Part shown: piece by piece, positions 7,827-16,409 of the stretch
Numbering within the stretch: the first letter of the stretch is position 1
How the letters are laid out: every line of letters begins with the position of its first letter
Source of the DNA: Flavobacteriaceae bacterium
GTDB lineage: Bacteria > Bacteroidota > Bacteroidia > Flavobacteriales > Weeksellaceae
Length of the DNA stretch: 32,361 bases
NCBI GenBank assembly: GCA_031277475.1
Contig: JAITMJ010000006.1
Coordinates: 1-32,361 of the forward strand
Direction: 5' to 3'
Made by a program: the position numbers and the translations under genes
The notes under the pieces: model-generated
What the model was told of the DNA's origin: nothing
What the model saw: only the letters and a program-made list of their open reading frames with translations
The model's database searches: none

Positions 7827-8835
7827 CATCTTGTTTTCGGTATTGTTCTTTGAAGTTTTCCGCCCATTTTTTCCACACTTCGGAAAAACATTTCGGATGG
7901 TTTCTTTGGTCTAAAAAATTCACAAAATAATCTTCGGAAAAATCTTTCGGAAAATTTTCAAGAGCGTCCAAATTTCCACGATACCATTCTTCACTCATAA
8001 TATGATTAAACACATTAATATCGCAATCTGTCTGATATTGGTGATAGGAATTTGTAGCCGATGAAATGAATGTGGTATTCATTTTCAGAGTTTCAAGTTT
8101 ATTAAAATTATGAGGATTTTTTCTGTGTTTTCTGAACCATTGCACTGCATTTTTTATCTGAAGTTTTTCATCTACTTTTCCATCAATTTTTTCCCAAACC
8201 TTCAGCCAATAACGTTTGTTGTAAATGCCCATCAAAAGAGAATTCATAATCCAGTAATCATTTTTTGTATTATTATCCACCAATTTCAATTTGTAGAGAA
8301 ATGAGAAAAATTTAAACTGATTATCAAAAAAATAATTCATAATTTTTCGAGGTGCAGTAAAAATTTTGGGTTTCAAAGAAATAATATCGGTTTCCGGAAT
8401 CAAAATCTGTTCGGCGTTGATATTTCTATTGCTAATCCAGCCCAATTTGATGAGAGCCATATCGTATTCTCGCATTTTTTTTTCTAAAAAATCCAAATTG
8501 ATTTTCCCCGTAAACCAAACATCATCTTCCGTCATAATAAAATATTCCGATGCGTTTTTGGCGGCATTTGTCCAAAGTTTTGTCGGGATTTCGAAGCCGT
8601 CAATTTCTTTTCCGGATTTTAAATTTTCTTCAATAGATTTTGTTTTTTTTAAATAATTTTCGGATTTAAAAATCTCGATTTTCGGGTATTTTTCCTGTAT
8701 TTTTTCTAAATATTTTTCCGGAGTTCCATCGTCTAAAATTTTAACATCGAAATTGCCTTCCACGAATTTGTAAATGCTTTGCAAACAGCGGTCGAGGTAA
8801 AAAGGTCGGTTAAAAGATTTTATCAATATATCCAT
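7813..8835 (-). CDS. Glycosyltransferase, GT2/GT-A fold, divergent
   Basis: The protein has 340 residues. The start MDILIKSFNRPFYLDRCLQS is the first strand and helix of a GT-A nucleotide-sugar fold, followed by VKILDDGTPEKY and by the metal-binding segment FIMTEDDVWFTG with its acidic EDD. The rest is less conserved, with aromatic-rich acceptor regions (YWIMNSLLMGIYNKRYWLKVWEK). It starts six bases after the stop of the upstream GT2 gene, so the two are probably one transcript. It overlaps the pyruvyl transferase convergently by 14 bases. The sugar specificity is unknown. It is more divergent than the neighbouring GT2. Confidence 0.75.
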   Translation of the reverse strand: MDILIKSFNRPFYLDRCLQSIYKFVEGNFDVKILDDGTPEKYLEKIQEKYPKIEIFKSENYLKKTKSIEENLKSGKEIDGFEIPTKLWTNAAKNASEYFIMTEDDVWFTGKINLDFLEKKMREYDMALIKLGWISNRNINAEQILIPETDIISLKPKIFTAPRKIMNYFFDNQFKFFSFLYKLKLVDNNTKNDYWIMNSLLMGIYNKRYWLKVWEKIDGKVDEKLQIKNAVQWFRKHRKNPHNFNKLETLKMNTTFISSATNSYHQYQTDCDINVFNHIMSEEWYRGNLDALENFPKDFSEDYFVNFLDQRNHPKCFSEVWKKWAENFKEQYRKQDVTVD

Positions 8836-8840
8836 TTTTT

Positions 8841-9809
8841 TTAATTGAATTTGGTATAAAACCTTGAATAAACAGAAAAAATTGAACCCGACAATGATGT
8901 AATAAATTTATAAAAACCAAAATTTTCTCGGGGAAAATATTTTTTGCTTTTTTGGAGAATTAATTTTAAAGAATCCTTAAATCCATATTTCAGGCAAACT
9001 TTGGCGGCAAACTTTAAATCTTCCAATTTTGACGGATAATCAAAATCCATGATTTTCACAACACTTTCTGTATCGAAACCATCATAAGAATCTTTTCCGA
9101 TTTTTATTCTTTCGAGATGGAAAACAAATGCTTTTTCCAAGAAAAGTTTGGCAGTCAATTTATGGTCTTTTCTGGAAATAGAAGATTTTAAAACTCTGTA
9201 TTTCAGTAATTTATCCGGCAGGTTTGCCATTTTCAAATTTTCGGTCATTATTCGCAAATAAAGATCATAATCTTCACAATACCACATTTTTTCTCTGTAA
9301 TGCACATTCAGGTTTCTAAACATAATCAACGGGTGAAAAAGTTGAATGTTTTTTATCATCTTTTTGTAAATCAATCTATTGGAGGTTTCCGCAATTTTTT
9401 CTCCAATTATTTTTTCGGTTTCGTCCATCAAATCCAGTTGAGCGCCCACGATAAAAATATCGGGATGTTTTTCTAAAAAATCAAATTGTTTTTCAAATCT
9501 TTCAAGTTCGGAAATATCGTCGGCATCCATTCTTGCGATGTATTTTCCTTTTGCTTCTTCCAATCCTCGGTTCAGATTTTCGATAAAGCCTTTTGTTCCT
9601 TTGTTTTTATCTTTTCTGATTATTTTTATCCTTGAATCTTTTTGGGCAAAATCTTCGAGAATTTTTAAGGACCCGTCTGTGGAACAATCTTCAACGATGA
9701 TAAATTCAAAATTTGTAAACGTCTGATTAAGAATGGAATTAACTGCTTTTGCCAAATATTTTTCGGCATTAAAAACGGACATTACCACAGAAATATCAGG
9801 CGAAATCAT
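8841..9809 (-). CDS. Glycosyltransferase family 2
   Basis: The protein has 322 residues with a classical inverting GT2 catalytic domain in the first 200. It begins ISVVMSVFNAEKYLAKAVNS, continues SILNQTFTNFEFIIVEDCSTD, then shows IKIIRKDKNKGTKGFIENLN and the metal-binding KYIARMDADDISELERFEKQ (DxD). This is followed by FLEKHPDIFIVGAQLDLMDE. The C-terminal portion is charged and amphipathic with no clear membrane helix. The enzyme should act in the cytoplasm on a lipid-linked oligosaccharide. It is transcribed with the next GT, six bases downstream, and follows the acetyltransferase gene by 49 bases. Confidence 0.9.
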   Translation of the reverse strand: MISPDISVVMSVFNAEKYLAKAVNSILNQTFTNFEFIIVEDCSTDGSLKILEDFAQKDSRIKIIRKDKNKGTKGFIENLNRGLEEAKGKYIARMDADDISELERFEKQFDFLEKHPDIFIVGAQLDLMDETEKIIGEKIAETSNRLIYKKMIKNIQLFHPLIMFRNLNVHYREKMWYCEDYDLYLRIMTENLKMANLPDKLLKYRVLKSSISRKDHKLTAKLFLEKAFVFHLERIKIGKDSYDGFDTESVVKIMDFDYPSKLEDLKFAAKVCLKYGFKDSLKLILQKSKKYFPRENFGFYKFITSLSGSIFSVYSRFYTKFN

Positions 9810-9858
9810 ATATAAATTTTTGAAAAATTATTGTAATGTGCGATTAATATTGGAAATT

Positions 9859-10422
9859 TCATAGTTGTTTGGTGATTAATTCTTGCCGATTCATCACCAC
9901 AGAATTTTCGGGAACGTCTTTATGAATCACGCATCCTGCTCCCAGAATCACATTGTTGCCGATGGTTACGCCTTTTAAAATAATGCAGTTTGCTCCCGTC
10001 CAAACGTTGTTTCCCAATTTCACGGGAGCGGTGTTGAACTCGGTTTTGGAAACAGAAAAAGGCTGTTTTGTATATTGATGATTGTGGTCAAAAATTTTCA
10101 TTCCTTCGCCGAGAATACAATTTTCCCCGATTTCCACTTTCTCAAAACACGCGATAGTTGCTCTCGTGATATAAGTGTTTTTACCGATAGTAAGTTGGCT
10201 TCCTCTTTTTACGGCAATATTGTTGGATTCGTTAATTTCCACATTTTCAGCGATTTGTATTTCAGCATTTGGAGAAATATCAAGATAATTGTTGCTTCCG
10301 ATTTTAAAACTCGGATGTATTTTCGATTTCGGATTTTGTTTTAAAATTTTCAAATCTTTGGCACACTGCGCTTTTTTTCGGAGTGCATCCATTTTTAATA
10401 TTAAATGATAAAGAATTTTCAT
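9859..10422 (-). CDS. Hexapeptide-repeat O-acetyltransferase (LbH)
   Basis: The protein has 187 residues with a left-handed beta-helix built of hexapeptide repeats: LDISPNAEIQIAENVEIN, LTIGKNTYITRATI, VEIGENCILGEGMKIFDHN and VTIGNNVILGAGCVIHKDVP. The catalytic-type segment IFDHNHQYTKQPFS resembles the D-H-x-H region of maltose/galactoside acetyltransferase-like enzymes. It probably O-acetylates a sugar of the surface polysaccharide using acetyl-CoA. The gene is 15 bases downstream of the UDP-sugar dehydrogenase gene on the same strand, consistent with an operon. The N-terminal helix (MKILYHLILKMDALRKKA) may help trimerisation. Confidence 0.87.
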   Translation of the reverse strand: MKILYHLILKMDALRKKAQCAKDLKILKQNPKSKIHPSFKIGSNNYLDISPNAEIQIAENVEINESNNIAVKRGSQLTIGKNTYITRATIACFEKVEIGENCILGEGMKIFDHNHQYTKQPFSVSKTEFNTAPVKLGNNVWTGANCIILKGVTIGNNVILGAGCVIHKDVPENSVVMNRQELITKQL

Positions 10423-10437
10423 CTGTTTATGTTTTTT

Positions 10438-11733
10438 TTACAATCGGCGCAAATTTTCGCGAGGTTCTAAAACACCTTTCACATCGTAGATAATTCCGTT
10501 TTCGGAGAGATAATTTTGGAAATTCAGCGTTTTAAATTCGTCGTGAGAAACCGCCAAAACAATAGCGTTGAATTTTTCTTCCGGCATTTTTGATACAATC
10601 GAAAGCTTGTATTCGCCGAGAACTTCATCGGGATTTGCCCACGGATCAAAAATACTTACATCAATGCCGTATTCTTCGAGGTTTTCTGCCACATCCACCA
10701 CTTTTGTGTTCCTCACGTCCGGACAATTTTCTTTAAACGTGATTCCCAAAACCAGAACTTTGGAATTTTTAATTTCGAGATTATTTTGAAGCATCATTTT
10801 CACGGTTTCGCCGGCAACGTATTGTCCCATAGAATCATTCATTCGCCGCCCCGCTAAAATAATTTCCGGATGATAGCCAAATTCCTGAGATTTTTGCGCC
10901 AAATAATACGGATCTACGCCGATGCAATGTCCGCCCACCAATCCGGGTTTGAACGGAAGGAAATTCCATTTTGTGCCGGCGGCTTTCAGGACTTCGTGCG
11001 TATCAATTTCCATTAAATTAAAAATTTTCGCGAGTTCGTTCACAAAAGCGATGTTGATGTCGCGCTGCGAATTTTCAATCACTTTTGCGGCTTCGGCAAT
11101 TTTTATACTCGGTGCCAAATACGTTCCGGCGGTGATTACGGATTGGTATAAATCGTTCACCATTTTCCCGATTTCCGGCGTGGAACCGGACGTTACTTTC
11201 AGGATTTTTTCCACCGTATGTTCCTTATCTCCGGGATTAATTCTTTCCGGCGAATAGCCCGCAAAAAAATCTTCATTAAACTTCAAACCGGAAATTTTTT
11301 CCAAAACCGGAATGCAATCGTCTTCCGTTGCTCCGGGATAAACGGTGGATTCATAAATCACGATGTCGCCTTTTTTCAAAACTTTCCCTACGGTTTCGCC
11401 GGCTTTGTAAAGCGGTGTCAAATCGGGGCGATTGTTTTTGTCGACAGGCGTCGGAACCGTCACAATATAAATATTGCAATCCGAAATATCCTCAATTTGC
11501 GATGAACAGAACAAACCTTTTTCTCCGATGTTTGGATTTTTCGTAATTAAAACCGATTTCAGCAAATCTTCTTCGATTTCCAAAGTTTCGTCTTTTCCGG
11601 AATTGAGTTCGGAAATTCTTCGCTCGTTAATATCAAAACCGACCACAGGATATTTTGTGGCAAACAGCCTTGCCAACGGCAATCCAACGTATCCCAAACC
11701 GATGATTGCTATTTTGTTTTTTGTTTCTTGCAC
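10438..11733 (-). CDS. UDP-sugar 6-dehydrogenase (TviB/WbpA-type)
   Basis: The protein has 431 residues and belongs to the UDP-glucose/GDP-mannose dehydrogenase superfamily, which oxidises C6 of a nucleotide sugar in two NAD+-dependent steps to give a uronic acid. Visible are the Rossmann loop IGLGYVGLPLA (GxGYVG at 12-17), VTVPTPVDKNNRPDL, YESTVYPGATED, GYSPERINPGDKEH, and the catalytic Cys270 in VGGHCIGVDPYYL. The GYSPERINPGD plus VGGHCIGVDPYY combination is typical of enzymes acting on UDP-N-acetylhexosamines (TviB, WbpA, WecC subgroups) rather than UDP-glucose; this sub-assignment is inference. It is the first gene of the minus-strand glycan operon and supplies an acidic sugar. Confidence 0.9.
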   Translation of the reverse strand: MQETKNKIAIIGLGYVGLPLARLFATKYPVVGFDINERRISELNSGKDETLEIEEDLLKSVLITKNPNIGEKGLFCSSQIEDISDCNIYIVTVPTPVDKNNRPDLTPLYKAGETVGKVLKKGDIVIYESTVYPGATEDDCIPVLEKISGLKFNEDFFAGYSPERINPGDKEHTVEKILKVTSGSTPEIGKMVNDLYQSVITAGTYLAPSIKIAEAAKVIENSQRDINIAFVNELAKIFNLMEIDTHEVLKAAGTKWNFLPFKPGLVGGHCIGVDPYYLAQKSQEFGYHPEIILAGRRMNDSMGQYVAGETVKMMLQNNLEIKNSKVLVLGITFKENCPDVRNTKVVDVAENLEEYGIDVSIFDPWANPDEVLGEYKLSIVSKMPEEKFNAIVLAVSHDEFKTLNFQNYLSENGIIYDVKGVLEPRENLRRL

Positions 11734-11784
11734 TTGATTTGTAATTTAATTAATTCGTAATTTATTTTGCTAAAAATAGCGGAG

Positions 11785-11792
11785 CAAAATTA
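11785..11792 (-). promoter_or_regulatory. Candidate -7 element for the glycan operon
   Basis: On the minus strand TAATTTTG fits the TAnnTTTG consensus and lies 52 bases before the ATG of the UDP-sugar dehydrogenase gene. No convincing TTTG at the right distance was found, so only the -7 box is supported. Confidence 0.35.
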
Positions 11793-11894
11793 CCATAATT
11801 TTATTATACTTTTCTTTCCAAAAGTTGTTTTTGGGTCATGTCATAAATTATATTCCTTGATATGTTTTTCAAGTAAGATGTAAGTAATAAGAAT

Positions 11895-12581
11895 TTACTT
11901 CTCTTCTACGTAAACAGGATTATTAATGGTAATCATCGTACTTTTCACGAAATTTTTTGAAGAATCGTATTTTGCATCGCAAACGTTGCTCGTCAGTTGG
12001 TAATTTCCTTTTTCTATAACTATTGCGTTTTCCTGGCGGGCAGGAACGGCGAGATCATAAGATTTTGCTCCGTTAACTCTCAAAATCAAATTGCAATCGG
12101 AATTGTTTCTCAGCAGAATGATGATTTGATTGCTCGTGATATCTTCATTAAACATTGCGTTGAGGAGTTTCACTGTTTTTTCTTTGTGTTCTTCGGATGT
12201 TTCTGAGAATAATTTTTTAAATTCTTCGGATTCGTCATTTTTTGCCGCAATTCCGGTTTCCAAAATCTGTTGCGGAATTTCAGTTTCCATCACAACTGGT
12301 CTTGCAGCCATTGGTTTGGCGGTTTCTCGTCCTTTCACCCAAGCGACGTTTTTCAATTCAATAAGTTTTTTTTTCAAAATTTTGCGCCTCGGATCTTCGG
12401 GGTGAGCCGTTTCCAAAAAGTTTTCGATTTCTTGAATATCCTCACTGTACATAATGTCTTTATTCTTTTTCTTTTCTTTTTTTGGTTTTTGTGCAGGTTC
12501 CGTTTGTTCCTGAGCAGGAGTCAATAATGCAAAATGCAAAATGATGATGGTAATGATTTTTAAAATACCCGTGTTTTTCAT
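11895..12581 (-). CDS. Secreted/periplasmic DUF6759-like protein
   Basis: The protein has 228 residues. It has a signal-peptide-like N-terminus (MKNTGILKIITIIILHFALL, then TPAQEQTEP), then a lysine-rich linker KKEKKKNKDIMYSEDIQEIE. A helical middle part with charged segments (SEEFKKLFSETSEEHKEK) follows. The C-terminal beta-rich domain contains NQIIILLRNNSDCNLILRVN, YDLAVPARQENAIVIEKGNY and CDAKYDSSKNF, with two cysteines. I recall this layout as the DUF6759 family of Chryseobacterium-type genomes; that is memory and not a search. Its function is unknown. Its ATG overlaps the trmB stop by four bases (12578-12581), so it is translationally coupled to trmB. Confidence 0.7.
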   Translation of the reverse strand: MKNTGILKIITIIILHFALLTPAQEQTEPAQKPKKEKKKNKDIMYSEDIQEIENFLETAHPEDPRRKILKKKLIELKNVAWVKGRETAKPMAARPVVMETEIPQQILETGIAAKNDESEEFKKLFSETSEEHKEKTVKLLNAMFNEDITSNQIIILLRNNSDCNLILRVNGAKSYDLAVPARQENAIVIEKGNYQLTSNVCDAKYDSSKNFVKSTMITINNPVYVEEK

Positions 12582-13261
12582 TGTTTTGAAATTTTAAATT
12601 GAATGTATGTGATTTTTTTTCCTGCGCCGGAAAACATTTCTTCGTAGTTGGTTTTTATTTCTCTTAAATATTTTTTATCGGATTCATATTCGGGAGCACC
12701 GTAAATATCATGATGTGCGGTTACAATTTCATATCCCAAACCGTGAAGCAAACCGAGTGTGTAGCCGTGCAAAAATTCGGAATCTGTTTTTAAATGAAGC
12801 AAACCTTCGGGTTTTAAAATTTTTTTGTAGCGTTCCAAAAACTCAATATTTGTGAGCCGATGTTTCGTTCGCCGATATTTTATTTGGGGATCCGGAAATG
12901 TAATCCAAATTTCGTCCACTTCATTTTCATTAAAACAATGTTCGATGAGTTCGATTTGCGTTCTCAAAAACACGACGTTTTCCAATTTTTCCCGAACGGC
13001 TTCTTTTGCTCCGAACCAAAATCTGGCACCTTTTATGTCGATTCCGATGAAATTTTTTTCCGGAAAAATTTTTGCCATTCCTACGGAATATTCACCTTTT
13101 CCGCAACCGAGTTCCAAAACGACCGGGTGTCGGTTTTTGAAAACTTTTTCGCGCCATTTTCCTTTCAATGCAAATTCTTTTAAAACTTCTTCTCTTGCGG
13201 GCTGCAAAACATTTGGCAAAATTTTATTTTCTGCAAAACGCGCTAATTTGTTTTTACCCAT
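12578..13261 (-). CDS. trmB: tRNA (guanine46-N7)-methyltransferase
   Basis: The protein has 227 residues, the normal size of TrmB, which methylates N7 of G46 in the tRNA variable loop using S-adenosylmethionine. The SAM-binding motif I is VVLELGCGKGEYSVGMA, followed by NFIGIDIKGARFWFGAKEA. The TrmB signature is EIWITFPDPQIKYRRTKHRL, with the expected P-D-P and basic residues. The start MGKNKLARFAENKILPNVLQ matches the short N-terminus of Bacteroidota TrmB. It is probably first in a two-gene operon with the overlapping DUF6759-like gene. On its minus-strand upstream side a TAATTTTG box lies about 27 bases from the ATG, but without a clear -33 element. Confidence 0.95.
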   Translation of the reverse strand: MGKNKLARFAENKILPNVLQPAREEVLKEFALKGKWREKVFKNRHPVVLELGCGKGEYSVGMAKIFPEKNFIGIDIKGARFWFGAKEAVREKLENVVFLRTQIELIEHCFNENEVDEIWITFPDPQIKYRRTKHRLTNIEFLERYKKILKPEGLLHLKTDSEFLHGYTLGLLHGLGYEIVTAHHDIYGAPEYESDKKYLREIKTNYEEMFSGAGKKITYIQFKISKQ

Positions 13262-13388
13262 CAGGTTTTATTCAAATTTTCAGTTTGCAAAATTAAAAAA
13301 AATAAAAATAAAAACGAAAGTAGACCAAACGCATTAAATTTTTATAGGCTGAAAAACTCGTGATAATATACACTCTGTGACAAAAAAC

Positions 13389-13478
13389 AAACGCATTAAA
13401 AAATGTTAATCAGTCGTCTTTTTTTAACGCAAGGATCACCATATTTTTATCCGGATTTCTCGAAATTTTAATGCGTTT
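13389..13478. repeat. MITE-like 90-bp element with 13-bp terminal inverted repeats
   Basis: AAACGCATTAAAA (13389-13401) and TTTTAATGCGTTT (13466-13478) are perfect inverted copies bounding a 90-bp non-coding unit between trmB and aroC. A further AAACGCATTAAA occurs at 13327-13338. The first 78 bases (counted from 13388) align without gaps to 21651-21728 with 66 identities by my count. The element contains no open frame. It is either a miniature inverted-repeat transposable element or a dispersed hairpin repeat. Confidence 0.6.
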
Positions 13479-13523
13479 TAACCTGAATAAAATCTTGCAT
13501 TTCAAATTCAAGTCAAAAATGGC

Positions 13524-13531
13524 TAAATTTG
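13524..13531 (+). promoter_or_regulatory. Candidate -7 element of aroC
   Basis: TAAATTTG matches TAnnTTTG and ends four bases before the first possible ATG of aroC (13536). If used, transcription would start at or very near the start codon, implying a leaderless or nearly leaderless mRNA, or use of the second ATG at 13542. The nearest TTG is 26 bases upstream, longer than usual, so support is modest. Confidence 0.35.
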
Positions 13532-13535
13532 TAAA

Positions 13536-14615
13536 ATGTTCATGTTAGGAAATTTTTTGACGCTGTCCACTTTCGGGGAAAGTCACGGACCCGCTTTTGG
13601 CGGAATTATCAGCAATTTTCCGGCAGGTTTGAAAGTGGATTTCGATGAAATTCAATACCAACTTGACCGCAGAAAACCCGCGCAATCCAAAATTGTTACG
13701 CAGCGAAAAGAAAGCGACATCGTGAAATTTCTTTCCGGAATTTTTGAAGGTAAAACGCTCGGAACTCCAATCGGTTTCATCATCGAAAATGAAAATCAAA
13801 AATCCAAAGATTATGAACATCTCAAAAGCGTGTATCGCCCTTCTCACGCGGATTTTACTTATGATCAAAAATTCGGAATCCGAGATTATCGCGGCGGCGG
13901 AAAATCTTCTGCTCGCGAAACCGTAAATTGGGTGGTTGCAGGCGCATTGGCAAAACAAATTCTCCCGAAAAATGTAAAAATTAACGCTTATGTTTCCTCG
14001 GTCGGAGAAATTTTTTGCGAAAAGCCCTATCAAAGTTTGGATTTTTCTAAAATTGAAAGCTACGAAATCCGCTGTCCTGACGAAGAAACAGCGAAAAAAA
14101 TGATTTCCAAAATCAAGAAAATTAAAAAAGACGGAAATACGATTGGCGGCACAATCACTTGCGTAATTAAAAATCTTCCCATAGGAATCGGTGAACCTAT
14201 TTTCGGAAAATTGCAGGCAGAACTCGCAAAAGCGATGTTGAGCATCAACGCCGTGAAAGGTTTTGAATACGGCAGCGGATTTTGCGGTGCAAAAATGACA
14301 GGCAAAGAACACAACGATATTTTCAATGAAGATTTTTCCACGAAAACCAATCTTTCGGGCGGAATTTTAGGCGGAATTTCTAACGGAACTGATGTGTATT
14401 TTCGCATCGCTTTCAAACCGGTGGCTACCATTTTGCAACCTCAAAAAAGTGTGGACAAATTCGGGAAATCGGTTGTGGTAGAAGGAAAAGGAAGACACGA
14501 TGCTTGTGTTTTACCGCGCGCCGTCCCGATTGTGGAAAATTTGGCAGCTTTCGTTTTGGCAGATTTATTTTTGATAAATGAAGTTAGACGAAAAGCACAA
14601 GATAAAAATGATTAG
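13536..14615 (+). CDS. aroC: Chorismate synthase
   Basis: The protein has 359 residues, typical length, and catalyses the last shikimate-pathway step (EPSP to chorismate, reduced FMN as cofactor). Signatures are TFGESHG (residues 12-18), the RPSHADFTY segment (101-109), [20 protein letters not shown] (117-136) and C-terminal [16 protein letters not shown]. Lys123 stands where many homologues, including E. coli AroC, have Arg in GGGRSSARET, a conservative change. ATG 13536 and ATG 13542 are both possible; the longer one fits the family N-terminus. It is monocistronic and convergent with the NorB-like gene (11 bases between the stops). Confidence 0.96.
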   Translation: MFMLGNFLTLSTFGESHGPAFGGIISNFPAGLKVDFDEIQYQLDRRKPAQSKIVTQRKESDIVKFLSGIFEGKTLGTPIGFIIENENQKSKDYEHLKSVYRPSHADFTYDQKFGIRDYRGGGKSSARETVNWVVAGALAKQILPKNVKINAYVSSVGEIFCEKPYQSLDFSKIESYEIRCPDEETAKKMISKIKKIKKDGNTIGGTITCVIKNLPIGIGEPIFGKLQAELAKAMLSINAVKGFEYGSGFCGAKMTGKEHNDIFNEDFSTKTNLSGGILGGISNGTDVYFRIAFKPVATILQPQKSVDKFGKSVVVEGKGRHDACVLPRAVPIVENLAAFVLADLFLINEVRRKAQDKND

Positions 14616-14626
14616 TTTACAAAAAC

Positions 14627-15970
14627 TTATTGTTTATCTGTATTCGCAATTTTCGCCACCGCTCTTTTCAACAGCGAAAAAATAATCATCACAAATCCGA
14701 TTGTCATCACCAATCCGGAAACGAAAAAGACGTAGAAATACGGTCGCAGATTGTTAATCAATTCGGTATAAATGAAATCCGGACGTTTGTGCATCCAATA
14801 AGTTTTGATGAAACCGGTGGTAATCAGCATAATCCAAAACACAAACAGCGAAATATTCAGCAGCCAAAATCCTGTTTTCACGGTTTTTTCTCCGGTTTTG
14901 TTTTTACCGAAAATATTGGCGATGAACGCCAGCAAAAGCATGGAATTTATACCGATGGTTGCGCCCATTGTGTGCCCGACAACCACATGTGTTCCGTGCA
15001 TATAAAGATTGATAGCGGGAACCGACATCGCTATTGCCAATCCCAAATTCAGGAAAACCCAAACATCGGCGGCGAGCAAAAATCGGTAAGATTCTATGTG
15101 CGAGAATTTTTTGGCGGTGTCCAACGAGGATTTCCAAAGATAAATTATCCTTCCAAAAAGCAAAAGTTCCGTCATACTCACCAAATAGCCGATGTGTTTT
15201 ACATAAGGTTGTGTCGGCAAAGTGTAAATATGATGCCCCCAATTGAACATTAAATTAAAAAGCCCCAGAAAAAAAATCCAAAAAGCGATGTTGGAAAAAC
15301 TGTATTTTTTGTTGCCGGAAATTTTATCCATTAAATAAATTGAACTTCCGTAAATCAACATATTCCACGAACCGACCAATGAACCGTAGGATTTCCACTG
15401 AATCGTCATATCTTTCACCAAATGATTTCGAACTTCGGGAATAAGCCAAAGATTGGATTCCAAATAGGTGAACAGGAAAAATACCGCTCCGGTGAACCAC
15501 ATCCAAATATAAATCGGTTGATTTTTCAGGGATTTAAAATTCGATAAAAACACGAAAATAAAAAGCGACCAACCGACTGTAATCGGGATGGAAAGTGCGG
15601 GATGAAATTCCCAATATTCGCGCCCGCCGAAAATGCCGAAAGCGTAGGTAATCAAGATGATAACAAAGGTAAAACCGAGAATATAAAACATCAATTTCAC
15701 GAGATTTTCGTGTTTCAGTTCGGCGTGGTTGTGTTCTTTCAGAAAATACAAAACGCTTCCGAGAGCCGCCGACAGAATCCAAAATATCGCCGCCGAAACG
15801 TGCATCGGGCGGTTTTTTTCAAACGAAAAAAAATCTTTCAGCAATCCGGGGAAAATATATTCCAACGCTCCGACAAGTCCCAAAACTAAAGTTGAGAGCA
15901 AAAAAATCATTCCTAAAATCACGAATTTTTTGGTAAAATCGGCGGTGTTGCTACTTTGAAATGGTTCCAT
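14627..15970 (-). CDS. norB: NorB-like haem-copper (nitric oxide reductase) subunit
   Basis: The protein has 447 residues with about twelve hydrophobic segments, in the haem-copper oxidase/nitric oxide reductase superfamily. It is paired with a membrane-anchored cytochrome c, as in cNor (2 NO to N2O). His57 in RPMHVSAAIFW fits the low-spin haem ligand, His246-His247 in FNWGHHIYTLP fit two FeB ligands, and His333 in HGTHVVVGHTMG fits the haem b3 ligand; Glu268 (SMTELLLFG) may match a conserved active-site Glu. The helix VI HxWVEGxWE motif of canonical cNor is replaced by GSLVGSWNMLIYG, so one FeB His and Glu seem absent, and Met335 occupies the usual second haem b His. Substrate is therefore inferred. 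It overlaps norC by 20 bases. Confidence 0.8.
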   Translation of the reverse strand: MEPFQSSNTADFTKKFVILGMIFLLSTLVLGLVGALEYIFPGLLKDFFSFEKNRPMHVSAAIFWILSAALGSVLYFLKEHNHAELKHENLVKLMFYILGFTFVIILITYAFGIFGGREYWEFHPALSIPITVGWSLFIFVFLSNFKSLKNQPIYIWMWFTGAVFFLFTYLESNLWLIPEVRNHLVKDMTIQWKSYGSLVGSWNMLIYGSSIYLMDKISGNKKYSFSNIAFWIFFLGLFNLMFNWGHHIYTLPTQPYVKHIGYLVSMTELLLFGRIIYLWKSSLDTAKKFSHIESYRFLLAADVWVFLNLGLAIAMSVPAINLYMHGTHVVVGHTMGATIGINSMLLLAFIANIFGKNKTGEKTVKTGFWLLNISLFVFWIMLITTGFIKTYWMHKRPDFIYTELINNLRPYFYVFFVSGLVMTIGFVMIIFSLLKRAVAKIANTDKQ

Positions 15971-16352
15971 CTAAATGTGTTGTAAAAGTGGTTGGGTCGG
16001 CTTTTCCGGTGGTATTTGTATATTTCAAAAACTCTACGAGTTCATTGATTTCTTTTTCAGAGAGATTAAAATTCGGCATCGCTTGATATCCGTTTTGCAA
16101 AACGAATTTGATGTAAGTTTCCGGTTTTCTGTCGTAAACATTTGTGAGATCCGGACCCAAATGTCCGCCCAAACCGTAGAGTTGATGACAAGCCGTGCAA
16201 TTTTTTTCCTGCCAAACCATTTTTCCTTTGCTGGCAGATTCGCTTGCGGCAATCGGTTCTTCGGTTTCCGTGAAATACAACGCAAAACTATAACTGAGAA
16301 ATCCTGCGATTAACGCTAAAAAAACGGTGATTTTATAATTGAATTTTTCCAT
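15951..16352 (-). CDS. norC: NorC-like membrane-anchored cytochrome c
   Basis: The protein has 133 residues from ATG 16352; a longer frame to 16388 exists, but the chosen start directly precedes the signal anchor. One N-terminal transmembrane helix (residues 7-26) is followed by a periplasmic class I cytochrome c domain with the haem-binding CTACH (Cys52, Cys55, His56), GGHLGPDLTNV and the probable axial Met92 in AMPNF. This is the size and layout of NorC, the electron-entry subunit of cNor. Its last 20 bases overlap the start of the NorB-like gene, so the two are translationally coupled. A TTG/TATTTTTG promoter lies about 60-85 bases upstream. No norD, norQ or norE homologue is adjacent. Confidence 0.87.
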   Translation of the reverse strand: MEKFNYKITVFLALIAGFLSYSFALYFTETEEPIAASESASKGKMVWQEKNCTACHQLYGLGGHLGPDLTNVYDRKPETYIKFVLQNGYQAMPNFNLSEKEINELVEFLKYTNTTGKADPTTFTTHLDGTISK

Positions 16353-16368
16353 TTTTTGCTTATAACTT

Positions 16369-16390
16369 GTCACACTGAGTAAAGTCAAAG
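16369..16390. repeat. Dispersed GTCACACTGAG...AAGTC repeat, degenerate copy
   Basis: This is a variant of the GTCACxCTGAGCGAAGTCGAAG word family found at four other places in the window (16605-16626, 16672-16693, 17749-17770, 29358-29379). It falls in the norC leader between the promoter and the ATG. Confidence 0.5.
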
Positions 16391-16409
16391 TGTCGGCTTA
16401 TTCAAGTCG

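Noticed and set aside
13545..14312. 255-residue open frame antisense to aroC
   Set aside because: It lies fully opposite a clearly conserved gene. Its sequence is rich in Phe, Ser and Cys, as expected from the complement of an AT-rich coding frame, with no recognisable motif.
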